From CAIWHR01 sp963726775 (GTDB lineage: Bacteria; Pseudomonadota; Gammaproteobacteria; Burkholderiales; Casimicrobiaceae): 64,000 nucleotides of DNA. The stretch spans positions 62,001-126,000 of the forward strand of contig CAVSDL010000009.1 in the NCBI GenBank assembly GCA_963726775.1, in the 5' to 3' direction. The stretch's first letter is position 1. Every line of letters begins with the position of its first letter. The position numbers and the translations under genes were made by a program. The notes beneath the pieces were generated by a model. That model was not told the DNA's origin. It searched no databases and saw only the letters and a program-made list of their open reading frames with translations. This document shows positions 1 through 9,060 of this stretch, piece after piece.

Positions 1-798
1 GGCGCCACCCTTGAAGAGCACGTCGTAGAACCCCCAGGTCTTGGCCGTGAGCGCCGACGGATACCCCATCTCGCCGGTCTTCGCGATCAGCGCGAGACGC
101 ACCGCGCGGGAGGTCGCGTCGCCCGCCGCCCAGCTCTTGCGCGAGCCGGTGTTCGGCGCGTGGCGGTACGTGCGCAGGCTCTGGCCGTCCACCCACGCGA
201 GCGAGAGGGCGTTGATGACCTCGTCCCGGGAGAGGCCGAGCATGTTCGCCACCACGGCGGTCGATGCCACCTTGACCAGCACCACGTGGTCGAGGCCGAC
301 GCGGTTGAAGCTGTTCTCGAGCGCGATGATGCCCTGGATCTCGTGGGCCTTGATCATCGCGGTCAGCACGTCCTTCATCGTCAGCGGCGCCTTGCCCGCG
401 GCGACGGCATTGCGCGACAGCCAGTCCGCGGTGGCGAGTATGCCGCCCAGGCTATCCGATGGATGTCCCCACTCGGCGGCCAGCCACGTGTCGTTGAAGT
501 CGAGCCAGCGGATCATCGCGCCGATGTTGAACGCCGCCTGGACCGGATCGAGCTGGAATTGCGTTCCCGGCACTTTGGCGCCGTTCGGAACGACCGTCCC
601 GGGGACGATCGGTCCCAGCAGCTTCGTGCACGCCGGGTACGAGAGCGCTTCCAGCCCGCAGCCAAGCGTGTCGATCAGGCAGTTGCGCGCCGTATCAAAG
701 GCTTCCTTGCCGGTGATCCGGTACTTCGTGACGTAGTCGGCGATATCGACGAGGACGCGGTCAGGCTTGGGGCGGACGTTGCTGATAAGTGCGGACAT
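1..798 (-). CDS. prpD: 2-methylcitrate dehydratase PrpD (MmgE/PrpD family), C-terminus cut by window edge
   Basis: Reading leftward from an ATG at 798-796, an open frame of 266 codons runs off the left edge. It begins MSALISNVRPKPDRVLVDIA and includes TARNCLIDTLGCGLEAL and IRWLDFNDTWLAAEWGHPSD, which are typical of the N-terminal half of MmgE/PrpD proteins. The family dehydrates 2-methylcitrate to 2-methylaconitate in the 2-methylcitrate cycle in the cytoplasm, and often also acts on citrate. It follows prpC on the same strand after about 103 bp, so it probably belongs to the mdh-CitE-prpB-prpC-prpD run. A full family member is about 480 residues, so roughly 45% is missing here. No internal stop or frameshift is seen. 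Confidence 0.9.
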   Translation of the reverse strand, partial: MSALISNVRPKPDRVLVDIADYVTKYRITGKEAFDTARNCLIDTLGCGLEALSYPACTKLLGPIVPGTVVPNGAKVPGTQFQLDPVQAAFNIGAMIRWLDFNDTWLAAEWGHPSDSLGGILATADWLSRNAVAAGKAPLTMKDVLTAMIKAHEIQGIIALENSFNRVGLDHVVLVKVASTAVVANMLGLSRDEVINALSLAWVDGQSLRTYRHAPNTGSRKSWAAGDATSRAVRLALIAKTGEMGYPSALTAKTWGFYDVLFKGGA

Positions 799-901
799 GG
801 CTGCGCGAGGGTCGATGGGAGGGTTCAGCGGAAGATCCGGAAGCGCGCGCCGAAGCGCCTGCCTTCGGCGCGCGCGGTGCACTCGGCGCGCGGCCGGTCC
901 G

Positions 902-2056
902 TCACCGACGCTCGCCGATCGGGACGAATTTCTGGTCATCCGGCCCGATGTAGTTGGCGCTGGGCCGGATGATCTTGCCATCGGTGCGCTGCTCGATGAT
1001 GTGCGCCGACCAGCCCGAAGTGCGCGATATGACGAAGAGCGGCGTGAACATCGCGGTGGGCACGCCCATCATGTGATAGCTCACCGCGGAGAACCAGTCG
1101 AGATTCGGGAACATCTTCTTCGCATCCCACATCACCTTTTCCAGGCGCAGGGCGATGTCGAACATCTTGGTGCTTCCGGCGTCCTCCGACAACCGGCGCG
1201 CGACTTCCTTGATGACCTCGTTGCGCGGATCGCTGATCGTGTATACGGGATGCCCGAAGCCGATGATCACTTCCTTGTTCTCGACGCGCCTGCGGATGTC
1301 GGCTTCCGCGTCGTCGGGCGTTTCGTAGCGCTTCTGCGTCTCGAAGGCGACCTCGTTGGCGCCGCCGTGCTTGGGACCGCGCAATGCGCCGATCGCCCCC
1401 GCGATCGACGAGTAGATATCCGAGCCGGTGCCGGCGATGACGCGGCCGGCGAACGTCGAGGCGTTGAACTCGTGCTCGGCGTAGAGGATGAGCGACGTGT
1501 GCATCGCCTTCACCCACAGGGTCGGAGGGCGCTGGCCGTGGAGCAGGTGCAGGAAGTGCCCGCCGATCGAATCGTCGTCGGTCTCGACTTCGATCCGCTT
1601 GCCGTTGTGGCTCCAGTGGTACCAGTAGAGGAGCATCGATCCCAGCGACGCCAGCAGGCGGTCGGCGATGTCGCGCGCGCCGGGAACGTTGTGGTCGTCC
1701 TTTTCCGGCAGAACCGTACCGAGCGCCGAAACGGCGGTCCGCATGACGTCCATCGGATGCGCGGCGGCCGGGATGCGTTCCAGGATTTCCTTCACGGGCT
1801 CGGGCAGCCCGCGGAGGCTTTTCAGCTTCGTCTTGTAACCACGCAATTCGGCGGACGTCGGCAGCTTGCCGTGAACAAGAAGATGGGCGATCTCCTCGAA
1901 TTCGCACGTGTCGGCAATGTCGAGAATGTCGTAGCCGCGGTACGCGAGATCGTTGCCGGTGCGGCCGACCGTGCACAGCGCGGTGTTGCCCGCGGTGACG
2001 CCCGACAGCGCAACGGATTTTTTCGCCTTCGGAGGGGATTCGGGAGCATCGGACAT
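902..2056 (-). CDS. prpC: 2-methylcitrate synthase
   Basis: This 384-residue citrate-synthase-fold enzyme condenses propionyl-CoA with oxaloacetate to give 2-methylcitrate. The ATG at 2056 (MSDAPESPPKAKKSVALSGV) is preceded by AGGAGAA with about 6 nt spacing, so I prefer it to longer upstream readings. The active-site segment GFGHPVYTISDPRNEVI is present, as is LRGPKHGGANEVA. Its length is short like PrpC rather than the 430-residue GltA type also found in this window (10406-11710). It sits between prpB and prpD, which fixes its role in propionate catabolism. Expression is probably shared with mdh and prpB. Confidence 0.95.
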   Translation of the reverse strand: MSDAPESPPKAKKSVALSGVTAGNTALCTVGRTGNDLAYRGYDILDIADTCEFEEIAHLLVHGKLPTSAELRGYKTKLKSLRGLPEPVKEILERIPAAAHPMDVMRTAVSALGTVLPEKDDHNVPGARDIADRLLASLGSMLLYWYHWSHNGKRIEVETDDDSIGGHFLHLLHGQRPPTLWVKAMHTSLILYAEHEFNASTFAGRVIAGTGSDIYSSIAGAIGALRGPKHGGANEVAFETQKRYETPDDAEADIRRRVENKEVIIGFGHPVYTISDPRNEVIKEVARRLSEDAGSTKMFDIALRLEKVMWDAKKMFPNLDWFSAVSYHMMGVPTAMFTPLFVISRTSGWSAHIIEQRTDGKIIRPSANYIGPDDQKFVPIGERR

Positions 2057-2136
2057 GGAGTTCTCCTGGATACGTTGGGCCGACGCGGCGCCGGAAGGCT
2101 CCCGGGCGCGGTGCGAATCGGGGGCGGTGGCAACGG

Positions 2137-3036
2137 TCACGCGCCCTCCCGCGGTTTGCCGCCCGCGAAAAGCGCGTCCAGCTTCTGCTCGTACGCGTGA
2201 TAGCCGAGATAGTCGTAGAGTTCGTCACGCGTCTGCATGGTGGAAAGCGCCGCCGCCTGCGTTCCGTCGTGGCGCAGCGTCTGGTAGACATCGAGCGCCG
2301 CCTTGTTCATCGCGCGAAAGGCCGACAGCGGATAGAGTGCCAGCGCCACATCGGCGCCGCGCAGCTCGGCGAGCGTGTAGAGCGGCGTCGCGCCGAATTC
2401 GGTGATGTTGGCGAGTACCGGTACGCCGACCGCCGCGGCGAATTTCTTGTACATCGCGAGCTCGGTGATCGCTTCCGGAAAGATCATGTCGGCGCCGGCC
2501 TCGGCGCAGGCGCAGGCCCGGTCGATCGCGGCCTGCAAGCCTTCGACCGCCAGCGCGTCGGTTCGCGCCATGATGACGAAGTCCGGATCGGTGCGGGCAT
2601 CGACTGCCGCCCGGATCCGGTCGACCATCTCCGATTGCGAAACCAGTTCCTTGTTCGGGCGATGGCCGCAGCGCTTGGCGCCGACCTGATCTTCGATATG
2701 CAGGGCCCCGGCGCCGGCCTTGATCATCGATTTCACCGTGCGCGCGACGTTGAACGCCGACGCGCCGAAACCGGTGTCGACGTCGACCAGCAATGGCAGC
2801 GAACAGACGTCGGTGATCCGACGCACGTCGGTCAGCACGTCGTCGAGGCTGCTGATGCCGAGGTCGGGCACGCCGAGCGAACCCGCCGCGACACCGCCGC
2901 CGGAGAGATAGATGGCCCGGTAGCCGGACTTCTCGGCGAGGATCGCGTGGTACGCGCAGATCGCGCCCGGCACCTGCAACGGCTTCTCGGCGGCGAGGGC
3001 GGCGCGGAATTTCGCGCCGGCGGTTTGGTTGGTCAT
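2137..3036 (-). CDS. prpB: 2-methylisocitrate lyase
   Basis: This 299-residue member of the isocitrate lyase/PEP mutase family cleaves 2-methylisocitrate to pyruvate and succinate, the last step of the 2-methylcitrate cycle. The diagnostic catalytic loop KRCGH is present (IEDQVGAKRCGHRPN), together with the metal-site segment LLVDVDTGFG and the ARTDA motif. I chose the ATG at 3036 (MTNQTAGAKFRAAL); a TTG two codons upstream would sit too close to the AGGG that serves as ribosome binding site. It lies 68 bp after the CitE-like gene, and that gap holds most of a palindromic repeat. prpC follows after 80 bp. Confidence 0.95.
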   Translation of the reverse strand: MTNQTAGAKFRAALAAEKPLQVPGAICAYHAILAEKSGYRAIYLSGGGVAAGSLGVPDLGISSLDDVLTDVRRITDVCSLPLLVDVDTGFGASAFNVARTVKSMIKAGAGALHIEDQVGAKRCGHRPNKELVSQSEMVDRIRAAVDARTDPDFVIMARTDALAVEGLQAAIDRACACAEAGADMIFPEAITELAMYKKFAAAVGVPVLANITEFGATPLYTLAELRGADVALALYPLSAFRAMNKAALDVYQTLRHDGTQAAALSTMQTRDELYDYLGYHAYEQKLDALFAGGKPREGA

Positions 3037-3054
3037 CGACAATTACCCTGGAAG

Positions 3055-3142
3055 ATCCTGAACCACAGAGGACACCGAGGACACAGGGCGAAAATCGAGT
3101 GCTTTCACTGAGTCTTCCTCTGTGTTCTCCGTGGTTCAGGAT
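3055..3142. repeat. palindromic intergenic repeat, copy 1 (CCACAGAGGACAC type)
   Basis: Perfect 12-bp outer arms, ATCCTGAACCAC at 3055-3066 and GTGGTTCAGGAT at 3131-3142, enclose further imperfect pairing between GAGGACACCGAGGACACAG and CCTCTGTGTTCTCCG. The same sequence family recurs at 15882-15980. It lies between prpB and the CitE-like gene and overlaps the 3' end of the latter, so that gene's last residues and stop codon come from the repeat. On the transcript it could fold into a long hairpin. Function unknown; it resembles dispersed CACAGAG-rich intergenic repeats of other proteobacteria. Confidence 0.8.
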
Positions 3143-4142
3143 TTTGTTCTTGTGGGACGAAGAATGCCGCCGCCGCAGGGGGCAGCGCAACGCCGGCCGC
3201 CTGCGCGCGCTGCAGCACGGTCCAGCAATAACGGTACGACGCACGGTCGTGCAGCGTGTCACCGGCCCGGACCGGGGCCCAGTCGACGGCTTGAGCCGCG
3301 GCAAGGACGCCCGCCGCCTCGGCGATCTCATCGGCGGCGGGCCGCATCGCGCGGAGTATCGGCTCGATCTGCGACGGGTGGATGCTCCACATCCGCAGAA
3401 ATCCGAATTCATTGCGCGCACGGCGGGCGTCGTCGAAGACGGCTTGCGGGTCGTTGAGCGCGCGCGTGACGCCGTGCGTCGGCACCACCGCATGCGCGAG
3501 CGCCGCCGCCGCCGTCTCGCATTTCGCGCGGCGGACGAGCGGATGATCGAATTGACCGGGACTGTCCATCGCTGCCGCGGGGATCGCGCCGTGGTGCGCG
3601 CTGACGAAATCGAGTGTCCCGAAGTCGAGGCTGATGATGCCGGGCAGCGCCGCGATCGACCAGGCGTCGCGCGTCGCTCCGTGCGTTTCGATCAGCACGC
3701 TGACCGGGATTTCCCGGCCGAGCCCGCTGCGCGCCACGCGGAACGCCACCGCGTCGAGGAAGCGCTCGACATCGCCCGCCGATTCGGCCTTGGGACAGGT
3801 CAGAAAGGCAATCCGGTCGCCCGCTTCGCCGACGAGGATGTCCAGCTCGTCGCGCGCCGCCGGATGGCGAATCGGATGGACGCGCGCGCCGACGCGGTCC
3901 TGCCGGTTGGCGTCGCCGGCGATCAAGGCGGCGACCATGCGTGCGTGTCCACGCTCGTCGCCGACGGGCGCACCGTCCTCGCAATCGGCGGCGATGTCGA
4001 ACACCGGCCCGCCGGCTGCCTGCAGTGCGAGAACCTTGTCGAGATGGTGCCGGCGCCCGGCGTAGTGCACGCACGCCGGCAGCACCGGCAGCGGCCGGTC
4101 ACCACCGTAGAGCGCTGCCTGCGGAGAAAGCCTGGCGTTCAC
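3105..4142 (-). CDS. HpcH/HpaI aldolase / citrate lyase beta-subunit-like protein
   Basis: This 345-residue CitE-like TIM-barrel protein probably makes or breaks a C-C bond in a malyl-, citramalyl- or related CoA thioester; the exact substrate cannot be read from sequence. Family features are LPVLPACVHYAG near the start, FDIAADCEDGAP (metal/phosphate region), VLIETHGA, LDFGTLDFVSAHHG and SIHPSQIEPI. Translation probably starts at GTG 4142, 42 bp after mdh, with no clear ribosome binding site. The last residues (NPEPRRTQRKTQ) are encoded inside the palindromic repeat at 3055-3142, so the natural C-terminus may have been replaced by the repeat. Linkage to mdh and prp suggests a role in C3/C4 acid metabolism. 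Confidence 0.8.
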   Translation of the reverse strand: MNARLSPQAALYGGDRPLPVLPACVHYAGRRHHLDKVLALQAAGGPVFDIAADCEDGAPVGDERGHARMVAALIAGDANRQDRVGARVHPIRHPAARDELDILVGEAGDRIAFLTCPKAESAGDVERFLDAVAFRVARSGLGREIPVSVLIETHGATRDAWSIAALPGIISLDFGTLDFVSAHHGAIPAAAMDSPGQFDHPLVRRAKCETAAAALAHAVVPTHGVTRALNDPQAVFDDARRARNEFGFLRMWSIHPSQIEPILRAMRPAADEIAEAAGVLAAAQAVDWAPVRAGDTLHDRASYRYCWTVLQRAQAAGVALPPAAAAFFVPQEQNPEPRRTQRKTQ

Positions 4143-4184
4143 GGGTGCGAAGCGAGCGCGCGCATGGCGACGGACGAGGGCAGG

Positions 4185-5171
4185 TCAGCCCAGCAATGAC
4201 GCCACGCCCGCGCGCTCTTCCTCGAGCTCCTTCAGCGTCGCGTCCATTTTTTCCCGCGAGAAGGCGTCGATCTCGAGGCCGGCGACGCGCGTGTATTCGC
4301 CGCCGGCCGTCGTCACCGGAACGCCGTACATCACGTCCTGCGGAATGCCGTAGCTGCCGTCGGACGCGATGCCCATCGTCACCCACTTGCCGTTGCTGCC
4401 CTGGATCCAGTCGTGCATGTGATCGATGGCCGCGTTCGCGGCGGACGCTGCCGACGACAACCCGCGCGCGGCGATGATCGCGGCGCCGCGCTTGCCGACG
4501 GTCGGCAGGAATACGTTGCGGTTCCAGTCCTCGTCGTTGATCAGCGCCTTCAGCGGCTTCCCGTCGACCGTCGCGAATCGGTAGTCGGCGTACATCGTCG
4601 GCGAATGGTTGCCCCACACGGTGAGCTTTTCGATCGCGCCGACGGGCTTGCCGCTCTTTGCCGCGAGCTGCGACAGCGCGCGGTTGTGGTCGAGGCGCAG
4701 CATCGCCGTGAAATTCTTCTTCGGCAGCGACGGCGCCGATTTCATCGCGATGTAGGCGTTGGTATTGGCGGGATTGCCGACGACCAGCACCCGGATGTTG
4801 CGGTTTGCCACCTTGTCGAGCGCCTTGCCTTGCTCGATGAAGATCCGGGCGTTTTCCATCAGCAGGTCCTTGCGCTCCATGCCCGGGCCGCGGGGCTTGG
4901 CGCCGACCAGCATGGCGACATCGGCATCCTTGAAGGCGGCCAGCGGATCCGCCGTACCCGCCATCCCCGCCACCAGCGGAAACGCGCAGTCCTCGATTTC
5001 CATCATCACGCCCTTGAGCGCCGCCTGCGCCTTGTCGATCGGCAGCTCCAGCATCTGCAGGATGACGGGCTGATCGCGCCCGAGCATTTCCCCGGTGGCG
5101 ATCCTGAAAAGGAGGCTGTAGCCGATCTGGCCGGCGGCGCCGGTGACTGCGACGCGGAGAGGTTTCTTCAT
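4185..5171 (-). CDS. mdh: malate dehydrogenase (NAD)
   Basis: This 328-residue cytoplasmic enzyme interconverts malate and oxaloacetate. The N-terminal Rossmann motif is VAVTGAAGQIGYSLLFRIA. AKPRGPGMERKDLL carries substrate-binding arginines, VVGNPANTNA follows, and TVWGNHSPTMYADYRF holds the catalytic histidine. This is the longer proteobacterial/eukaryotic cytosolic-like form. The ATG at 5171 has a strong GAGGAG about 8 nt upstream, so longer readings into the upstream region are rejected. It heads the leftward mdh-CitE-prpBCD run and is divergent from the GntR gene at 5484; an AT-rich palindrome in the shared upstream region is the likely control point. Confidence 0.97.
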   Translation of the reverse strand: MKKPLRVAVTGAAGQIGYSLLFRIATGEMLGRDQPVILQMLELPIDKAQAALKGVMMEIEDCAFPLVAGMAGTADPLAAFKDADVAMLVGAKPRGPGMERKDLLMENARIFIEQGKALDKVANRNIRVLVVGNPANTNAYIAMKSAPSLPKKNFTAMLRLDHNRALSQLAAKSGKPVGAIEKLTVWGNHSPTMYADYRFATVDGKPLKALINDEDWNRNVFLPTVGKRGAAIIAARGLSSAASAANAAIDHMHDWIQGSNGKWVTMGIASDGSYGIPQDVMYGVPVTTAGGEYTRVAGLEIDAFSREKMDATLKELEEERAGVASLLG

Positions 5172-5368
5172 GTCAGGCTCCTCGGATTGTGCGGGACGAA
5201 GAAAAGGCGCAGGGGTGCGGGAGGCCGGTCGTCGGTGCGGCATGCGGAGGGGACGGAGTGCCTGTCGATGCGGTGCGGCAAACCCGGCTGGGGCGTCGTG
5301 GACGCGTGCACCGGCAAGCCACCGATACAGGGAAATTGTAGGCTCCCGTCGGACTCGTGTCAATCCAC

Positions 5369-5395
5369 TCTTATAGCTTATATATGATATAAGAC
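5369..5395. promoter_or_regulatory. AT-rich palindromic operator-like site between mdh and the GntR gene
   Basis: CTTATATATGATATAAG at 5377-5393 is a near-perfect 17-bp palindrome in otherwise GC-rich DNA, nested within TCTTATA...TATAAGA arms at 5369-5394. Read on the minus strand, 19 of 22 bases from 5395 to 5374 match 20076-20097 upstream of prpE (core GTCTTATRTCWTATATAAG). It lies 197 bp before mdh and 88 bp before the GntR gene and contains -10-like sequence, so a bound regulator would block promoters on one or both sides. Assigning it to the GntR protein is inference. Confidence 0.65.
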
Positions 5396-5483
5396 ATGAG
5401 ATAGACAGCCGGCGCGGGCGGCCCAATAATGAGCGTTCGGGCGGGGCGCGCGTCTCGCGCCGAATCATGTCGGTCGCCATCTC

Positions 5484-6215
5484 ATGCCGAATCCGTCACC
5501 TTCGTTCCAACCCCTCTACCTGCAGATCAAGGCCCTGCTCGAGAAAAGCCTCGAGGCGGGCGAATGGCGTCCCGCCGAGGCGATCCCGAGCGAAATCGAG
5601 CTCGCCGCCCGCTTCGGCGTCTCGCAGGGCACCGTGCGCAAGGCGATCGACGCGCTCGCCGCCGATAACCTGGTCGTCCGACGCCAGGGCAAAGGCACTT
5701 TCGTCGCCACCCATACCGAGGAGAAGGCGTCGATGTTCCGGTTCCTGCGGATCCGGCGCAACGACGGGCGGGACGAGTATCCCGGGAGCCGCCTCCTCGA
5801 CGTGCGGCGCGCCAAGTCGACCGCGGAAGCGGCGCGGCTGCTGGCGCTGAAGCCGGGTGATCCGGTTATCGTGCTGCGGCGAATCCTCGACTACTCGGGC
5901 GTGCCGGTGGTCCTCGACGAGATCACGCTGCCGGCCGCATTGTTCAGGGGCCTCACGATGTCGAAGGCCGAAAGCTACCACGGGTCGATGTACAGTTTTT
6001 TCGAGACCCAGTTCGGCGTGCGGATGCTGAAGGCCGAGGAAAAACTGCGCGCGATCGCCGCGGACGAAGCGAGCGCGCGACTGCTCGGGGTCGAACCCGG
6101 TCACCCGTTGCTCGCCGTGGACCGTGTCACGCTTACCTATGCCGACCGCCCGGTCGAATGGCGACGCGGACTGTCGACGACGAAGCACCACCACTATTTG
6201 AATCGACTGGGTTGA
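5484..6215 (+). CDS. GntR-family transcriptional regulator with UTRA effector domain
   Basis: This 243-residue protein has an N-terminal GntR winged helix (about residues 10-75; PLYLQIKALLEKSLEAGEW, IPSEIELAARFGVSQGTVRKA, RRQGKGTFV) and a C-terminal UTRA/HutC-like ligand domain (about 95-240; PVIVLRRILDYSGVPVVLDE, LLAVDRVTLTYADRPVEWRR). It is divergent from mdh and upstream of the sdh genes. The palindrome in its promoter region recurs before prpE, so I infer that it controls itself, the mdh-prp genes and prpE in response to a propionate or TCA intermediate. The ligand is unknown. Confidence 0.88.
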   Translation: MPNPSPSFQPLYLQIKALLEKSLEAGEWRPAEAIPSEIELAARFGVSQGTVRKAIDALAADNLVVRRQGKGTFVATHTEEKASMFRFLRIRRNDGRDEYPGSRLLDVRRAKSTAEAARLLALKPGDPVIVLRRILDYSGVPVVLDEITLPAALFRGLTMSKAESYHGSMYSFFETQFGVRMLKAEEKLRAIAADEASARLLGVEPGHPLLAVDRVTLTYADRPVEWRRGLSTTKHHHYLNRLG

Positions 6216-6270
6216 AGGACGTGCCCGTCGCCGGCGCGAACGGATCGGGTCCAATCAGGCGTCGTCGCGT

Positions 6271-6301
6271 TTGCCGGGCATGGCGCGAATCGCGGTATAA
6301 T
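6271..6301 (+). promoter_or_regulatory. candidate sigma-70 promoter for the sdh genes
   Basis: A perfect TATAAT at 6296-6301 lies 19 bp after TTGCCG (6271-6276), inside the 336-bp gap between the GntR gene and sdhC. The long spacer would make it moderate in strength. The leader to sdhC is then about 240 nt. Apart from TGTGCACA just downstream (6315-6322), I see nothing else notable in the gap, and no copy of the palindrome found upstream of the GntR gene. Confidence 0.55.
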
Positions 6302-6551
6302 TTTCGTGTTGCTGTGCACAACTCGCGCCGGGTAAGGTCAATTGCATGGTCGTGACCCGCGTGCCCACAGGCGTGTGCAATCTTTTGAAGCCGATTCCTG
6401 CGTAGCGTGCCGATGCCACATTGCCGGGTCGTGATGGAACTTCCGCCGCTCCGTATGCCCGGCGAGGCGGTTCCCCATGCCGCGTCGCCACACGCCGCGG
6501 CGAGCAGTTCCGTGCGGCGTCCTCGGGTTCTTCTCCTTGCCGAGTTCCAGC

Positions 6552-6950
6552 ATGCCCGTCGTTGAGCGACCCGTGGCCAAGCGCCGGCCGGTCTACCTGA
6601 ACCTGCCGCGGATCCGCCTCCCGCTGCCGGGCATCGTTTCGATCCTCCATCGGATCTCGGGCGTCGTGCTGTTCCTGGTCGGTATCCCGCTGCTGCTTGC
6701 CGGCATCGACGCCAGTCTCGCGTCACCGGAGTCGTACGCGCAGCTGAAGGCCGCCGCCGCGCATCCGCTGGCGAAGCTCGCGCTGCTGGGGTTGGCATGG
6801 GCCTACCTCCATCATTTCTTCGCGGGCCTCCGCTATCTGCTGCTCGATGTGAACAAGGGGATCGACCTCGTTCCGGCGCGCCGGTCGAGCGTGATCGTCC
6901 TCGTGGTGAGCCTCGCGCTGACGCTGGCGGTCGGGATCCGGCTATGGTGA
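6552..6950 (+). CDS. sdhC: succinate dehydrogenase cytochrome b556 subunit
   Basis: This 132-residue inner-membrane subunit binds haem b and quinone with SdhD. It has a short cytoplasmic N-terminus, the SdhC signature RPVYLNLPRIRLPLPGIVSI followed by LHRISGVVLF, and three hydrophobic helices (about residues 30-52, 70-95 and 108-130). LAWAYLHHFFAGLRYLLLDV carries the haem-ligand histidine region. I start at ATG 6552 (MPVVERPVAKRRPV) because the longer open frame upstream is unlike the family. It overlaps sdhD by 7 bp, so the two are probably translationally coupled. Confidence 0.93.
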   Translation: MPVVERPVAKRRPVYLNLPRIRLPLPGIVSILHRISGVVLFLVGIPLLLAGIDASLASPESYAQLKAAAAHPLAKLALLGLAWAYLHHFFAGLRYLLLDVNKGIDLVPARRSSVIVLVVSLALTLAVGIRLW

Positions 6951-7297
6951 CCCGGCGCGTGACGGTCGGGGCCCACTACGGGCTCAAGGACTGGCTGCTG
7001 CAACGCCTGACGGCTCTGGTGATGGCCGCCTTTACGCTCCTCGTCCTGGCCATTGCGCTGTGGAACGGGGGCATCGACTTCGCGCTGTGGAAGGCGTTGT
7101 TCGCCAACAGTGCATGGAAACTGGCCGCGTTCCTGTTCATGGTGGGATTGCTCTACCACGCCTGGATCGGCGCCCGCGACATCTACATGGACTACATCAA
7201 GCCGGTCGGTGTCCGGCTGCTGCTGCACATCCTGTCCGTTGCCGTGCTGATCGCCTACCTCGGCTGGACGATACAGATACTCTGGGGTCCCCGATGA
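6944..7297 (+). CDS. sdhD: succinate dehydrogenase membrane anchor subunit
   Basis: This 117-residue hydrophobic protein anchors the SdhAB catalytic pair and completes the quinone site. HYGLKDWLLQRLTALVMAAF matches the SdhD N-terminal signature, and YHAWIGARDIYMDYIK holds the conserved loop with the haem/quinone residues. Three membrane helices are predicted (about 18-40, 55-78 and 90-112). It starts inside the sdhC end and its TGA overlaps the sdhA ATG in an ATGA arrangement, a tight operon. Confidence 0.93.
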   Translation: MVTRRVTVGAHYGLKDWLLQRLTALVMAAFTLLVLAIALWNGGIDFALWKALFANSAWKLAAFLFMVGLLYHAWIGARDIYMDYIKPVGVRLLLHILSVAVLIAYLGWTIQILWGPR

Positions 7298-9060
7298 CGA
7301 TGCTTCCCGTGCGCAAGTTCGACGCGATCGTCGTCGGCGCCGGCGGTTCCGGGATGCGCGCGTCGCTGCAGCTCGCCGAGGCCGGGCTGTCGGTCGCCGT
7401 GTTGTCGAAGGTGTTTCCGACGCGCTCGCACACCGTCGCGGCGCAGGGCGGGATCGGCGCGGCGCTGGGCAACATGGCCGAGGACAACTGGATCTGGCAC
7501 ATGTACGACACGATCAAGGGCTCCGACTGGCTGGGCGACCAGGACGCGATCGAGTACATGTGCAGGATGGCCCCGCAGGTCGTCTACGAGCTCGAGCACT
7601 TCGGAATGCCGTTCGACCGCAACGCCGACGGCACGATCTACCAGCGCCCGTTCGGCGGCCATATGGCCAATTTCGGCGAAAAGCCGGTGCAGCGTGCCTG
7701 CGCGGCCGCCGACCGCACCGGCCATGCGCTGCTGCATACGCTCTATCAGCGCAACGTCCGCGCGCGCACGCAGTTCTTTGTCGAATGGATGGCGCTCGAC
7801 CTCGTCCGCGACGCCGACGGCGATGTGCTGGGCGTCGTTGCGCTGGAGATGGAAACCGGCGAGGTGATGGTGCTGCAGGCCAAGGCGACGATGTTCGCCA
7901 CCGGTGGCGCCGGCCGCATATTCGCGGCTTCGACCAATGCGTTCATCAATACCGGTGACGGCCTGGGCATGGTGGCGCGCGCCGGCATCCCGCTTCAGGA
8001 CATGGAGTTCTGGCAATTCCACCCCACCGGCGTGGCCGGCGCGGGGGTGCTGATTACCGAGGGCGTGCGCGGCGAAGGCGGCATCCTGCTCAACGCCGGC
8101 GGCGAGCGTTTCATGGAACGCTACGCGCCCAACGCGAAGGACCTTGCGTCGCGCGACGTCGTCTCGCGATCGATGGACCAGGAAATCAAGGAGGGCCGGG
8201 GCTGCGGACCGAACAAGGATTATGTCCTGCTGAAGCTCGACCACCTCGGCCCGGAGGTGATCCTGAAGCGACTGCCGTCGATTCGCGAGATCGCGCTCAA
8301 GTTCGCGAACGTCGACTGCATCAAGGAGCCGATCCCCGTCGTGCCGACGATCCATTACCAGATGGGCGGCATTCCGACCAATATCCATGGGCAGGTCGTG
8401 GCGCCGAAAGACGGCGATTACAAGGCCGTCGTCAACGGTCTCTACGCCGTTGGCGAATGCGCATGCGTGTCGGTACATGGCGCCAACCGGCTGGGAACGA
8501 ATTCGCTCCTCGATATCATCGTGTTCGGGCGGGCGGCCGGCAATTTCATCGTCGAGCAGCGCCTCGGCGGCCGCGCGCACAAGCCTCTGGCGAAGGACGC
8601 TGCCGACCGGGCGCTGGCGCGCCTCGCGCGACTCGACGGCGCGGCCGCCGGCGAATCGGTCCCGCAGGTCGCCGACGATCTGCGCAGGACGATGCAGGCG
8701 CACTGTGGCGTGTTCCGGAATCAGGCGCTGTTGACCGAGGGCGTGAGGAAAGTGGCCGAACTCGAGCAGCGGGTGCACCGCGTAGCGATCAAGGACCGGA
8801 GCAGGACGTTCAACACGGCGCGTGTCGAGGCGCTGGAACTCGACAACCTGATCGAAACGGCGAAGGCGACCGTCGTGTCGGCGGAGGCTCGGTGCGAGTC
8901 GCGCGGCGCGCAGGCGCGCAGCGACTATCCGGCCCGTGACGACGAGAACTGGCTGAAGCATTCGCTGTGGTACCGCGACGGCAGTCGCCTCGCGTACAAG
9001 CCGGTGAACCTGAAGCCGCTTTCCGTCGAGACGTTCCCGCCGAAGGTGCGGGCCTATTGA
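7294..9060 (+). CDS. sdhA: succinate dehydrogenase flavoprotein subunit
   Basis: This 588-residue FAD subunit oxidises succinate to fumarate on the cytoplasmic face. The dinucleotide motif VVGAGGSGMRASLQLAEAG is at residues 13-31. The covalent FAD histidine lies in FPTRSHTVAAQGGIGAALG. The substrate region HPTGVAGAGVLITEGVRGEG and the C-terminal DDENWLKHSLWYRDG are as expected. ATG 7294 overlaps the sdhD stop. Length and all key motifs are intact. Confidence 0.97.
   Translation: MTMLPVRKFDAIVVGAGGSGMRASLQLAEAGLSVAVLSKVFPTRSHTVAAQGGIGAALGNMAEDNWIWHMYDTIKGSDWLGDQDAIEYMCRMAPQVVYELEHFGMPFDRNADGTIYQRPFGGHMANFGEKPVQRACAAADRTGHALLHTLYQRNVRARTQFFVEWMALDLVRDADGDVLGVVALEMETGEVMVLQAKATMFATGGAGRIFAASTNAFINTGDGLGMVARAGIPLQDMEFWQFHPTGVAGAGVLITEGVRGEGGILLNAGGERFMERYAPNAKDLASRDVVSRSMDQEIKEGRGCGPNKDYVLLKLDHLGPEVILKRLPSIREIALKFANVDCIKEPIPVVPTIHYQMGGIPTNIHGQVVAPKDGDYKAVVNGLYAVGECACVSVHGANRLGTNSLLDIIVFGRAAGNFIVEQRLGGRAHKPLAKDAADRALARLARLDGAAAGESVPQVADDLRRTMQAHCGVFRNQALLTEGVRKVAELEQRVHRVAIKDRSRTFNTARVEALELDNLIETAKATVVSAEARCESRGAQARSDYPARDDENWLKHSLWYRDGSRLAYKPVNLKPLSVETFPPKVRAY

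Noticed and set aside
1..972. Plus-strand open frames of 231 and 270 codons at the left edge
   Set aside because: They are shadows of prpD on the minus strand, which translates into a recognisable MmgE/PrpD protein.
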